A stretch of DNA of 64,000 bases from Theristus sp. LFF4_11 (GCA_030248135.1 JASANC010003229.1:54534-118533), one strand, 5' to 3'. Shown: positions 45,541 through 57,047, counted from the stretch's first letter. The notes: generated from the letters alone by a model not told the origin. Program-made: numbers and translations.

Positions 45541-47125
45541 CTGCTGCTGCTGCTGCCAGATGCTTGGCTGTTTGGGTCGTCTAAAAGAACAACAACAAAT
45601 TTGATCTGAATTCAACGTGAATAATAATGGACGCCAAATTGCAGCAAAAATGTTTTCATGTCTGTTTCAACTCGAGGATGGACAACAAAAATAAAAATTG
45701 CATCAAAAAAACCTCACCGCCACTTGGCGCCAGCTGTCGGTTGTCGTAGCAGACGTAGCCGCCAGGCAGCGTTCGCTGCTGGTTTGTGTACGCCAGCAAT
45801 TGTGTCATCAGTAATACCGCTTGGTCCTGAAAAGAAATCAGTAGCACGACAGAACCTGTGTTATTGGTTGCCCCGTGGCCCTTTTCCAGCATGCGTGGAG
45901 AGACGACATGAAACCAAAACCCGCTGAGTTTTAGTGGCAACAAACAGCAATTTACTTTTTTTCATCAACACCAACGTTACCCATTGTCACATGTAGTAGG
46001 TATGTTTTAAAAAAACCAAAAAAACAGAAAACCGAACCGATGAGCGTTGCATCGGGCTGCCAGTATCATCCGGAACATTGCCGTCTCGCAAAGCGTTCGG
46101 ATTGCTCGGGTACTGCGGATTTTGGCGACCACCCGAGGGCGCCTGCGGCAGCACGGGGCCAATTCGGTACGGGTAAATTGTCGGCTGCACGGTCCACGGT
46201 TTCACGCCGTCGCCCGGGCGAAATTGACCTGTAGTGTGGCCGAACAAATTGGTAAAGTCCTTGTATTCTCCATCAAGGCGGGATCACTTGCAGACGAGGA
46301 GTTTTGTCTCTTTCTAGAACGCCAGGATAATTCGCAGGCGTGTGTGTAAGGGGAAAAAATGAACAGAAAATAAAATAAAAAATAAAATAAAAATAAAAAA
46401 ATAAAAAAAGAATCAATTAGTTCAATGAAACCAGTCAAATTTTGAGCACAATTAGGTTTCTGAACGACTGTTTTCTTTCATATTCGGATTCCGTGCATAC
46501 AATCTAAGGAAAATGCCTGAATTCGATTGTTGTAACTGAGATTTCGACGTGTCTCGAGCGACTTTTGGCTTCCTCGGTTCGCCTCATGGCAACCGTGTAT
46601 AGCTGCACAACTGATTGATTGTGCTTTTTCGCTTGCTTTTTGCTTTACGTTTATGCTTTTTCCAATTTAGCTTGCACGAGCATCACCAGCAGTACAGGTT
46701 TTTGTCTGATTTGTTGGATCACTGACACACGGGCTTGTCATCCATATCAGTTTCATTTCTCAAGCGAAACTCTTCACGTTCTTCTAAACATCCTCAACGT
46801 GTACTCGTCTTGATGTTAAGAAAAACCAAAGATGGGATTCTTCTGACCATTGTTGCCATTTCGTTGTGCTCCGTACGGCGGATATCGATTGTCGTTTGAG
46901 TTCTGGCTTTGAGCCCCATAACGATTCTGGTTGTTACTGTTGACCGGTTGATTTTGGCTTCGTTGCTGATCGTATGGATACTGCTGGTTGCCGTAGGACA
47001 GCTGTCCCTACAATTCTTGAAAATGAAATAAAAAGCAAGACAAAATAAAACTTTGGTGATTCGCTTTCACAAACCTGTACTTCGGTGACAGCAAAAACGA
47101 ACAGCGTTCCAACAAGAAGCTTCAT
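41689..47125 (-). CDS. Single-pass membrane protein with Q/N-rich ectodomain and DSL-like cysteine motif
   Basis: 13 exons: 47125-47075, 47007-46848, 46228-46038, 45826-45718, 45580-45438, 45331-45289, 44966-44860, 44388-44189, 43641-43479, 43168-43067, 42988-42891, 42578-42430, 41864-41689 (1692 nt, 563 aa), every junction in phase. Order: signal peptide MKLLVGTLFVFAV; Gln/Asn/Tyr/Pro-rich stretch; Ser/Asn homopolymers in exon 5; a folded region (VIAVTVLHTGNKRFSNG, WNYWAGPYTVV); a Cys cluster NNYLGPNCDLVC ... VICRTEANG, resembling the second half of a DSL domain; a transmembrane helix AIVLAIVVVLLILVLFFICI; a basic stop-transfer RSKRRDN; a Pro/Gln/Ser-rich cytoplasmic tail. A Notch-ligand-like role is only a suggestion; no EGF repeats are seen. 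Exon 7's acceptor has an alternative eight bases upstream that breaks phase. A SINE and small MITEs occupy introns. Confidence 0.82.
41918..42106 (+). mobile_element. tRNA-derived SINE, copy 3
   Basis: Begins CAGCCTCGTGGCCAGGTGG; B-box-like GGGGATCGAGCCCC; body matches copy 2; the tail is CAAACAAAAAAACAAAAAC. Flanks AAAAACTTGTC / AAAAACTCTGTC suggest an imperfect target duplication. It lies in the last intron of the membrane-protein gene, antisense to it. Confidence 0.88.
45513..45556 (-). repeat. Coding trinucleotide repeat (poly-Ser/poly-Asn)
   Basis: (TTG)n followed by (CTG)n on the plus strand. Read on the minus strand inside exon 5 of the membrane-protein gene, it gives five Ser then about nine Asn. 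It is a likely site of length polymorphism. Confidence 0.85.
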
Positions 47126-47731
47126 TATTTGCCTGATTATGTCAATTGTTATTGTTTCAATGTCTTTTTTAATTAAAATGTTTAAAAACGAGTTTTAGTA
47201 GCTGATTGTTTGATGACACATCAAAATGTTTGTAGTACAATGTACGTGAAAAAAATCGCGAAAACTTTTTGAAAATCGTTGTCACCATAAAAACATTTTT
47301 TCTGTTCTGATAAAAAGCACCATACACACAGAGTTGTTTTGAAGAAAACTTCGGTCTTCTCTGAGTAATAAGGAAAACAAAAAAGTCAACCAATCAGCAC
47401 GTCGAAAAACCGTATACACAATATATACACACCACATGTACAAAAACCATGTTTGGCGGGTGCATTAGTACAGAGTTCTGTTATCACTATATTTGAAGAG
47501 GGGCTGAAAAAAGTGTTGTAAGTTTTTCGTTTGCTGGAACAAGACCACTTGCATTACTAAATGCTTCACCTGCACTTTTTATGCACATGCGAGCAAGCTT
47601 GGTTCAGTCTCTCGCTCCACACGCAACGTTTTTGTCAACGTTTCGGTCGTGTGCTCTTATCATATCACTACTACAGCACACCATAGCTTTTTGAAACCGC
47701 GATGCAATGCAATGAAACGGTCGTTTGTATA
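47126..47731. promoter_or_regulatory. Upstream region of membrane-protein gene
   Basis: 600 bp between the start codon (47125) and a MITE. On the minus strand, CATAATCAG lies 7 bases before the ATG and could be a trans-splice acceptor, as is common in nematodes; this is weak. No TATA or other motif can be assigned. Confidence 0.3.
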
Positions 47732-47936
47732 CAGGGTGGTGCAACAAAAATTTATCGTGTTTTTCTTCGATAAAAGAAAAACGGTTTGTCACATTTGAAT
47801 GATTGGTTTGCTTTGCGAATGCAGCGAACGAATGCAAAATGTCTAGATTTTTATACCAGACATAATGTTTGAAAAGGAGAGAATGAAATAAATTCTGATA
47901 AAATTCACTTGTATGTTTCAGTCCACCCTGTCCTGT
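47732..47936. mobile_element. Mariner-type MITE
   Basis: About 205 bp. The left end TA-CAGGGTGGTGCAACAAAA and the right end TTTCAGTCCACCCTG are complementary over the outer 8 bp. It is non-coding and lies about 600 bp upstream of the membrane-protein gene. A similar solitary end (TACAGGGTGGTCC) is at 50236. Confidence 0.6.
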
Positions 47937-48261
47937 ACGCAATGAAGGATTCAGCCTTGCGTCGAGAAAGCTTCAATACACACACGTGAATTATTTCCCT
48001 CCACATTGAAAATGTCAACAATGGTGACTGTACACAACCATAACTGTTGCACCCCCTCTCATTGTGAAAAGTTGTACTTTATTGTAGCGGGGTCTCATGT
48101 TTACAGTTGTGTCTGGAAAAAACAACAACATTTTCTGCGGTCCTTGAACTGAAACATGCAGTAGCAGTAAGAAAACAATGCCACTCACTCCAAAAACATT
48201 CGAACAACCTGCGGTTCGTTCATTTTATTGCAATATTGCAAAGCAATTTTACAAAATACCC
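47937..48261. other. Intergenic, no feature seen
   Basis: About 325 bp of mixed composition with no exon or repeat I recognise. Confidence 0.4.
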
Positions 48262-48318
48262 AGATACGTATACCCCCAATAAACCGGGGGTAATACGAGG
48301 GGTTTGGGGGGGGGGGTT

Positions 48319-48352
<34 letters not shown>

Positions 48353-48590
48353 TTTTTTTAAGGATGGGGGGGGGGGGGGGGAAAGAAAAATTTTCTATTT
48401 ATAACTTTTTTTTTTTTTTATTTTTTTTTTTGTATTATTTTTCTTTTCTCTCTCTTTGTGGGTCTTGGCATCACTTCTCTCCCCTCTGGGTGTTGTTCCC
48501 TCCATCGATGGGGGGTGTTGGGGGGCGTGGGGGTGGGGGTTTATTGGTGGGGGGGGATTAATGGTGGGGGGTTTAATGGGGGTAATACGG
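48262..48590 (+). mobile_element. Corrupted G-tract MITE copy
   Basis: Ends GGTTTAATGGGGGTAATACGG then TA, and starts near ATACCCCCAATAAACC, so the termini are those of the G-tract MITE. The normal core is absent and is replaced by G runs of more than 30, T runs and pyrimidine-rich filler. This may be real decay or assembly error at homopolymers. Confidence 0.6.
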
Positions 48591-48699
48591 TACATAACAA
48601 AGATCCCATAAAAAATGTCAAGAGCCTAAATCCATGTGTAGCACAAAAACAAAATCTCGCACAGTGACAAAAGCAAATTACGTTTTAGAGTGAAACCCA

Positions 48700-49010
48700 T
48701 AAGGTCAGCGTCTGAGCAGCTGAGTTACGGACACACGTTCATTCACGAGAGCGCTCGACGCACGGACGTCAGCTTCATGAATGGACGATGTGAAGCGACA
48801 CAAGCGGCCACGGCATTCGACAGCCCCGCCTAAAAACGCGCGCGCTTCACACTGCGTCACTCCGTCATTCATGTTGACGCGCTGGCAGCGTGTGCGTCCA
48901 TGAATGTGCGCGCTGGTGTTGTTTTTGCTTCATGAACGTGCAGCGAACTGACGCCGTGTGAAGTGACACGAGCGCTTCAACCTCCATGAATGGCGCTTTT
49001 GTGTACATAT
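48700..49010. mobile_element. Family J palindromic element (large form)
   Basis: About 310 bp with repeated GCTTCATGAATG / CATTCATG and GAAGCG / CGCTTC blocks on both strands and a central TAAAAACGCGCGCGCTTCAC. A relative is at 56400-56805. The right end is CCATGAATGGCGC. Confidence 0.6.
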
Positions 49011-49483
49011 GTCAACAGCATGCTCATGACGCGACGTTTTCCGTTTTTCAGACTCCAAAAAAAACAAAGTTCAAGACAAACTCTGCATATCGTTCGCTGA
49101 TAAAACGTCACCTAACATTTTATATGTAAGAAGGTTACAATTTAGAGCAAAATCTGCCCAGCGGAAATACATAAAATTGAAATTTAGCAAGAATGTCCCG
49201 TCTCGTTGCGTTTCTGCAATGTTACATGTGGCACTCTCTCGGTGCTAGAAGCCAAGAAGGGCAGACTTTTAACAACAGCTGTAACCTGTGGACTGTAACT
49301 CCTATATTAGACCGAATCGTGAATAAAAGATTGTGTTTCGTCTGTTATCAAAAAAAAATCAAAAATAAATTAATTGTGGTGAAGAGGAAGAATCGCGTTG
49401 CAAAAAAACCCATCAACAAAATTATGAATTCGCTTCGCACAGCTTCAATGCTCAAGCATCAAACACAAAACAGGAAACCGTCA

Positions 49484-52400
49484 TCATTTCTTGTTGTTCG
49501 GACAAGAGGATCCCACGGGTGGCTCTAGCGTCACCTGTCCAATCATAACTTCAAAAAGAATCCGCACACTCACGCAATCGCGGTTTTCTGGAAAAAAATG
49601 TATTTTTGTTTGTTGTGTTTTTTAAACTGATGATCGAAACAAACGCTTATTATTGTAATGTAAGTAAGCAGCCGCTCAATTTAGACAACGCTTACGGGAG
49701 TTAGTGTTGTGGTGAGACGGTACATAGCGTGTAGCTTGTGAAAAGTTGAGCTAATCTTTAATGTAATTGGCTGCGGTTGGCGGTTGCATACATAAAGTTT
49801 TAATTTTAAAAAATCGATATCAATTGTAAATCGGCAGCACGTCGTTCGAAGTCAGCGATCAACGAACCTTTTTATTGTTTGTTCTTGGTCGTTTTCATTT
49901 TTTTACTGTCTTCAAACATTTTTTGAACAACCAAATCAATAAACTCAGTCGGCCTCAGTCTACATCTGGGGTGTTACTTCGATATGTCGCTATGTTTTTT
50001 TATTTATTGTCTTTGTTGCACGCTCAGCTCACGATTTTTACAGTCGAACTCTTATAGGCTGTCAGCTGATTGGTTGGTGGTTACGTGGAGGGGTGGAGTC
50101 CTGGACAGAAAACATACGCGTCATCGAACACGTGATCAGCAGCAACCCATCAGCTGGACAGCCTGTATTATGTTCAGTGCGACTGCGAAATTGTAACTGA
50201 GTGATTTGGCCAGCGCAGTGACACAATACTCAAATATGTATACAGGGTGGTCCATTAGCAGCGACCCCAACTTTAAAACGTTTGTGACTCGCCAATCCAT
50301 TGACCACTCTGGCGGAAACCTTGACCAGTTATTTAACAAAGTTCAACTTAGATTTGCTGCAAAACTTTTCAATCAAAATATCAAACGGCTTCACCACAAA
50401 CACCCCTATCTATTATGAAAGACACTGCTGTTTCGATCATCTTGTTTTTTTGGAAAAACAGCATGAGCGGAACGAAAGAATCAGTGGCGGAACGTTACCA
50501 TTGCGGCATTTCGTATTAATGCTCAGTAGGGTGTTCTGCAAGCAAGAAATACACAATGTATGAAGTGTTGAACAAAAACTTAAAAACACAAACCATCACT
50601 AATTACTGATTCAAACTCTCGTGTGTTTGCTTCCACTTCCCTCCTCGGATTTAAAAAGAGCGTGGTTTAGTTATTTTTTGAATGCTGTTTTTTTTCTCCC
50701 TCTCTCGAGACACAAAAGTTGTGCGGAAAAAAGTCATTTTGCAATTGGGAACTCCTTTGCTTTTCAACATTTCTGTTTATTGCAAAAAAAGAGAAGTGAA
50801 CCTCGTTTTTAATAATCCCTAACAAGTACAAATTTCAATTGCATGCAGTTTCAAAACGAGCAAATGATACACTCTTTTTTGAATGGCAAAAATCTTTGTT
50901 CTTGTTGTGGTATCGGAGCCAATACCGAAGATGACAGACTTAACTAGGTGGTACCGATTTAACTTGGGGGGCGGGGGCACAATGTACCCGCATATGGTCG
51001 ATTTTGGTGCTGATCATACGAGGACCATGATGTGCACGGCCCACTCAGCAAACACTGGGAAACCATTTCTTTGGCAACACCATGACCAAACAGCCAAAGC
51101 TTGGTGCTGCCTAGCCCAACACAAAAATCCCGCTAATAAAAAAAAATCAATTTCAATAAACCATCTTCTCTTACACCGTCTATATCAACTAATGTTTTTT
51201 GGTAGTTTGCATCGAAGTGGCAGTTAACGTGATTCCCACTGATTGTTCGGTTGCGATTCAAGTAAACGTAACGACAAATATCAACCGCGAAAACTGCAAA
51301 ATTTGAATTCGCACAGTTATACAGGGTTGTGCAAAAGGCATTAAACAGTTACAATTTTCACCCACCGTTTCGGACCAAAATTGGTACACGTATAAACTAG
51401 AAACGTGGGGATTTGTTTGGTTTTAAAATGACCAAAAATCAAAGCACCAAATCAAACGCTACTAAAATCTCATTTTCCATCTCATTTGCGCCACGAGTAA
51501 TTAAATTAAATTAAAGACAATTAAAAAATTTTGCAGACAAAAAAATTATTGCGTCCAATAATGCATAACAGTCTTTTTTAATGGTGAGTTCAACAAATCA
51601 CATTTCAACAGCTCTCCACTTTTCCACCACGATTTTTTGATGCAACATCAAGGAGTCGCGTGAAATCGGCGAGCGCAGGCGCTAGATGACAGTCGTCGAA
51701 AATTTCACACTCTGCCGAACTGGACTTAAAAATGCTGTCATTAAGACGTTTTAAGCGTGAGAGCGTTTCCAACGTTCAACCATAAATCAAAAAAAAACAC
51801 AGAAATGAAGGAAAGAGAACGATATGATGCACTATGCAGAGCAACTCCTTGTGTGAGCCGACTGTTCGGCGCGCGCGTACGTTTATTGCTTGGAAAATGA
51901 GGTGAAAATTCAAATGCATCCAGTGCACACGCTGAAATAAACGGATTTCTGTCATTCAAAAACCAAACAATAAAATCTCCGATGTCGCTTGCTTACGTGT
52001 ACCGATTATGGTAAGAAACGGTTGATGAATGATTAGAGAAAAACCGAATTGAAACGGATTGTGTGACTTTTTGTACATATGATACTATTTGTGTTTTGGT
52101 CAATGGGAACTAAAAGTGTTCGAAAGCTAATCACGTACATCTAAAACTAATTTATGTGCTTGTTACGGCAAGTAAAATCACCGAATTGACTTAAAGGCCC
52201 GTTTATGCCTGAAATACGTCCTCTCACATCGGGTATAAAAAGGCCTTATGTGTATCAAAGAACAAGAATGCATTGCATGCACACAGAGGAAGCTGATCAC
52301 CGTATTACCCCTATTAACGAACAAGAATGCATTGCATGCACACAGAGGAAGCTGATCACCGTATTACCCCCATTAACCCCCCCCCCCCACCAATAAACCC

Positions 52401-55400
52401 CCACCCCCACGACAAGTTTCCGAATAATCCCCCCCACAAATAATCCCCCATGGGGGATTATTGGAAACCTGTTTGAAACACATACCCAGCGAATTCAGTG
52501 GCTGAATGCAGTGACATTGGTGAAATTGTGCTACCAAAGGCCCCAAAGGGATGAGTTAATGGTAATTTCATTACAAAAGGCTGTTACAAAAGGAAATCTC
52601 TGTGAAAAGTAGAAGTTTCTGCAACTTTCTTGCCTGCCATGCAAGGTATTTTTGCCATTTTTCAACAAACCCCACCTCTAGAAATTGTTTGTGAATAACC
52701 CCCCCCCAATAATCCCCCCCACCAATAAACCCCCCACCCCTAAAAGTCGCTGACGTATTAATCCCCCATGGGGGTTTATTGGAGGTAATACGGTTACGGT
52801 ACACTACACTAACCTAAAGGGGGGCCGCATAGTCATATTTTAATATACAGCTACGCGTCACTAAATACTGCTTCATGAATGCCGCTTAAATACCGTAAAG
52901 TCTTACATATAAGGTCTCCTTATATAAATTTGAAAATCAAAATTTTCTGAAAAAAGTGGAATTTCGTGTGACAGCTTTATAAGTGGGAGGAGGTCTTATA
53001 AAGCGAACATTAGGAATTCCGGGTCTTATAAACGGGGTAAGATTCCGACCAAGTCAAAATTTTGAATTTTTTGGTTTCCCGCCGTGTGACACTCCGCCCA
53101 CTTTTGGGTGGGGGTCTTATAAGTGGGAGGAACCTTATATGCAAGACTTTACGGTAATTCATAATGCTCGTCTTTCGCAGGGATTTTTCACAGCCACTTT
53201 TAAAGGGCAATCAAGTTTTTAGCAAAGATATCTAGATGCATGTACTGTACAATCTTTGTAGTATTTCACACGCAGTGAAGATCGTCTTTATTTTTGGTAG
53301 TCTTTTTTTAATTGTTTTCAGGATCCGACTGTACCGCAAAAACAAAATCAAATTGTTTTCAAAAACATTTCTTACCCGCTTTATCTGATTGGCCTAGAAC
53401 GCCGTTTGTGATCTCCCTCGAAGGGTCCTCGTCAGTCAGTTTCTGAAATCCCTCCGAAGAAGCTTTTGTGCTCGGTCGAAAAACGAAACGAAACACTTTG
53501 AAAAAGTTTCACATTTGCCAAAAAAATAATTGCTCGCGGGTTTTCTTTCAACGGAAGAAAATTAATCAAAGCTGATAAAACAGTGCTGTCCGAACCGAAG
53601 TAGTATAGGTCACCACTGTTTGTTAGTGCAGGTGATAAAAAACGTCAACAGGGAAAACGGCTGATATTCAGTATTGAAGCAACTTCTTAAAAGTACATAA
53701 GAGCCATATTTTTGCGCCGTCTATTCATTATTTCGGTTGCACCGGTTGCACGGTTGTACTTCTGTCCGTGTGTGCCACATCAGAGACTTGAAAAGAGTTG
53801 TGGGGCCAAGTTTCTCACTGCTTACACCTACTAGCCCATATTCCACTTTTTTATGCGTCTCCCGCATTTTTAAATAATATTCTAACTTTTAATAAGCCCC
53901 GAAGGTCGGACCAAATTCACAATTCGTTGGGCACACATTCTTCTAAACTTTACATTCGGCAACAACACAGGTTTTTCAATTTTCGTTTTGGACCTATTTT
54001 GCCTATGCTATTTCTACGGCTGATTCGCCCGAAATCGTCCCGATTCATCAGTATGTAGAGTGCTCACATAATAAAACTAATTCAAAATAAGTGATCAGCG
54101 CACTGAATTGACTACACCAGTTTCTCATTTTTTTGTTTTTTGACCGATTTCACCAATTTCCATGGCGATTTGCTCGAAATCGTCACGATTCAGTCAGTAT
54201 CTCGAGTTGCTCACGTAGGAAAACTGACCCATTTATTACCCGTGATCAGCGCATTGAATTACCCCGGACTACACCAGTTTCGGCTCGCTTCCAGATTGCA
54301 GGGATCTTGCATTCGTTGAGCGACATCGCGACCTCAAATGGCCAGCCATCAACGCGATACCGGGCCCAGGTGTTTCAGGTGTCGATTGCAAACGCCGTCG
54401 GGGCCCAGCGCTGTGCTGGTCAAGATCGATTGGCACTTGTTCGCAACCGCATCAGCACCGAAGAACAGACGCAGGTCGCGCGGGCCGCTTGATGGATCGG
54501 ACATTGACTCGTGCGCGCCTGTCGTTGCCGACGCGTGCGCCACACGTCGCGTTTCTGGCGTTCGGTGCTCAAGCATCGACACAAAGTTCTGCCATTTGAG
54601 GGGGCAGTCATCACGGATGCACGCGGCAGTGCGATTGTTCAGCCGGGCCCGCTGTTCAGTCTGCGCGGGGTCTTGTCGTCGTCGTTTGGGAGTCACATGC
54701 GCAAATCAAGGGTTGAAATTGTCTGTTACGCTGTGGCTGGCCAACAGCATCTCGCTGGCTCCGGCGTCCGTTGCGGTGCGGTGTTCATGGACGGTACACA
54801 CCGAGCGAGCTCCGACCATCCTCCGTTGGTCGTAGAGATCGCCGGCACCGCTCCGAAGGCGCGACCCCTCGACGGACGTACCCCAACTTCCGGAAGGCCG
54901 ACTGGGACGCATTTCGATCCTGTGTCGACAGGCACCTGTCGATGGCGCGAGACCCAACAGGCAACGAGGCCGAGACGACGTTCCGGAGTCCGGACGGCCG
55001 TCCTGACTGCGTCGACGCGACACATTCCAGCGGGCCGCATCAAAAACATTCTACAACGACGACGACAAGACCCCGCGCAGACTGAACAGCCGGCCCAGCT
55101 GACCAACCGCACTGCCGCGCGCATCCGTGATGACTGCGCCCTCAAATGGCAGAACTTTGTGTCGATGCTTGACGCCAGAAACGCGACTGTGGCGCAGGCT
55201 CAAGAAGATCGACGGGCGTTTAGTGCACGCTCCGGCGAACGCGGCGATATCGTTCGGCGGCCAACAGAAAAGCGACCCGCGGCAGATGGCGACGGCATTC
55301 AACCGTCAATTCGTTCCTGCGGGCAACGGCAACGACAGGCCGAGGCGCGCACGAGTCGTTGTCCGATCCATCAAGCGGCAGCCGCGCGACCTGCGTCTGT

Positions 55401-56977
55401 TCTTCGGTGCTGATGCGGTTGCGAAGAAGTGCCAATCGATCTCGGCCAGCACAGCGCTGGGCCCCGACGACGTCTGCAATCGACACAGCGCGTTCTTCGA
55501 GCGCAAACGTCTGGCTGTCAACGTCAACAAAACGACGGCCTCGCTATGCACACCCGACAACCGAGAGCACAAGAACGACCCCAACGTGCACATCGCTGGC
55601 GCCGCGCGGCCGACAGTGCTGACGTCGAAGATCCTCGGCGTCACGTTCGATTCGAAGCTGTCGTTCATGCAGCATTGCAACGCCATCGCGTCAAAAAGGC
55701 ATCGCGTCGCGTTCGCACACTGAAGGCGCTCAGCGGCACCAACTGCTGACAGTGCACCGCGCGACAATCAAGAGCGTCATCAACTACGGTCTGGGTCGGT
55801 CAATGCCGCCGCCACCAACATTGAGAAACTGCAGCAGCTGCAAAACGCAGCGCTTCGCGTCGCCACTGGATGCCACATCGCCGCGCCAGTCCACCACTTG
55901 TACACGGAGTGCTTCCGGTGGAAGAGCACCTTCTTACATGCTCTGCATCCAATACCTGCGCGACGACGCCACGCATACGTGCTATCAGTCTCGACGCGAC
56001 ACAAAGTCATGAAGCACACGATGGCGTCACGATTCGACCGCGAGACCGCCCAGGCGATTTGCACGCCACACTCGACGTTGTCGCGCGGTGTCCGGCGAAT
56101 CCTGTGCTCGATGCACCAACGCCACCCATTTCACCAGCAGAGCGCGAACTACCACGATACAGGCGGCGTCTGCCACTGGGGCACTCACCCGCAACGCTGT
56201 GGCAAAATACAACAACAACAGCGTTGACCGTTTTTAGCTGAAATTATAACACAAACAAATGGCAACGTACATTTCGTACATGTCCTGTAAGTTTGAACAC
56301 AAGAGGTTGCTTGATACCAGCCGTTGATCCCTATTGACGTTTTTTTTATCACCCTGCAGTTATTATACTTCAGTTATGTTTTCTTGAGCATGCAGTTTCA
56401 TTTAGGCCCACTCATGCACACGATGCGCGCGCTGAAGCGCAGGCGTCAGCTTCAGTATGAATGAAGGAAAGTAAAGCGACTCATTTTAGAAACTTTGTCC
56501 CATTCAAACATAGAAGCGCGCCGAAGTGCAAGCGTCTGCCTAAAAGATGAATGATGAAGTGAAGCGCGGCGTCACCCCACGGCAGCATTTCACAGCCCGA
56601 CTAAAAACACGCGCTTTCACAATTCACCCGATTTCACAAATTCATTTCATCGCTCATACTGAAGCTGCCGCCAGCGTTTCAGCGCGCATGCTCTAGAACG
56701 TGAAGCACGCTGAAACTGCGCTGTTTTTTCTATTCTGCTTTTCTTGAACATGTACAGCAAAGTGACGTGAGCGCGCTTCAAGCTCCATCCATGAATGGCG
56801 CCTTTACAAAGCGAATCCAAATCGGGTTATCTTGTCGTGGAGGCTCATCATAGTTCAAGCAGGTGTCCAAGTAGAATGCGTTTCTCCGAATTTGGTCTTC
56901 GTCGTCGCCGTCCAGTTGAAACGCCACGGAGCAGTTGGTCGTCGCCTTGCCAACCGGTTCACTAAACTTCCAGTTTC
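49484..56977 (-). CDS. 3' part of an unrecognised gene with a 14-nt microexon
   Basis: Exons 56977-56808, 53442-53376, 49587-49574 and 49534-49484 chain in phase on the minus strand to a stop at 49484. The first visible exon (phase 1 entry) encodes NWKFSEPVGKATTNCSVAF, QLDGDDEDQIRRN and AFYLDTCLNYDEPP. The second encodes KLTDEDPSREITNGVLGQS. The third is only 14 nt (acceptor TTTTTTTCCAG, donor GTGAGT) and contributes ENRDC. The last gives VTLEPPVGSSCPNNKK. The intron between the last two is 39 bp. The two upstream introns are 3.4 and 3.8 kb and hold a LINE relic and MITEs. I do not recognise the family; paired Cys suggest an extracellular protein. The 5' end is not found; it may lie beyond the ACGTC microsatellite. 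Confidence 0.6.
50038..50187. mobile_element. MITE family E, copy at 50.1 kb
   Basis: Starts ACAGTCGAACTCTTATAGGC, then TCAGCTGATTGGTTGGTGG, and ends CCATCAGCTGGACAGCCTG ... GTGCGACTG. About 150 bp, in an intron of the 49.5-57 kb gene. Confidence 0.75.
50188..52195. other. Large intron, mostly unassigned
   Basis: About 2 kb of the 3.8-kb intron. Contains mariner-type left ends without partners (TACAGGGTGGTCCATTAGCA at 50236 and TACAGGGTTGTGCAAAAGGC at 51320) and AT-rich filler. An open frame at 50883-51227 on the plus strand shows no recognisable domain. I see no exon on either strand that I would support. Confidence 0.4.
52260..52793 (-). mobile_element. G-tract MITE with 59-bp duplication of its left end and flank
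   Basis: The element runs from CCGTATTACCCCCA (52359) to GGAGGTAATACGG (52793), with the usual core on the minus strand. Its left terminus and about 40 bp of flank (AACAAGAATGCATTGCATGC) occur twice, with a period of 59 bp (52260 and 52319), indicating a duplication at the end of the element. Confidence 0.88.
52893..53154. mobile_element. MITE family K, TA-flanked
   Basis: 262 bp with inverted ends CCGTAAAGTCTTACATATAA / CCGTAAAGTCTTGCATATAA, flanked by TA at 52891-52892 and 53155-53156. Internal short repeats of GGGTCTTATAA(AC/GT)GGG are present. Only one copy in this window. Confidence 0.88.
53689..54281 (-). repeat. Partial composite element: one family C arm plus satellite B
   Basis: A single C arm (53689-53879, ending CGCATTTTTAAATAATATTC), the shared spacer (AAGCCCCGAAGGTCGGACC) and about two satellite B units on the minus strand. 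Cut off at 54281 by LINE sequence. Confidence 0.8.
54282..56235. pseudogene. Rearranged non-LTR retrotransposon (LINE) relic
   Basis: GC-rich block with broken reverse-transcriptase reading frames. Plus strand: the end of an AP-type endonuclease (SSDHPPLVVEIAG near 54815), LNFRKADWDAF-like sequence, then QNFVSML, STALGPDDVCNRH, RLAVNVNKTTASLCTPDNRE, SKILGVTFDSKLSFMQHC, VINY and QNAALRVATGCHIAAPVHHL-type segments, in several frames. At 54290-54690 the segment corresponding to 55060-55470 is present in reverse (DPAQTEQ, KWQNFVSML, STALGPDGVCNRH on the minus strand), so part of the LINE is inverted-duplicated. The 3' end is AATACAACAACAACAG. The order fits a Jockey/CR1-type element; the clade is not certain. 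It lies in a host intron. Confidence 0.8.
56400..56805. mobile_element. Family J palindromic element (large form), second copy
   Basis: About 400 bp with repeated GAAGCGC / GCGCTTC blocks, ACTAAAAACACGCGCTTTCA in the middle and a right end ATCCATGAATGGCGCCTTTA. It abuts the exon at 56808. Confidence 0.6.
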
Positions 56978-57047
56978 CTTAAAAAAAAATCGCGCACAAC
57001 ATCCTTAAGGCTTAGCCGTCCGTATTTACATCCAGCACGGCGACGTC

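Noticed and set aside
53434..53441. CTGACGAG on the minus strand as another hammerhead core
   Set aside because: It lies in a predicted coding exon (codons for LTDE) and is not followed by a helix and GAAAC.
54511..55413. 300-residue open frame as a host gene
   Set aside because: It crosses an inverted-duplication junction of a LINE relic; the real LINE peptides lie in several frames.
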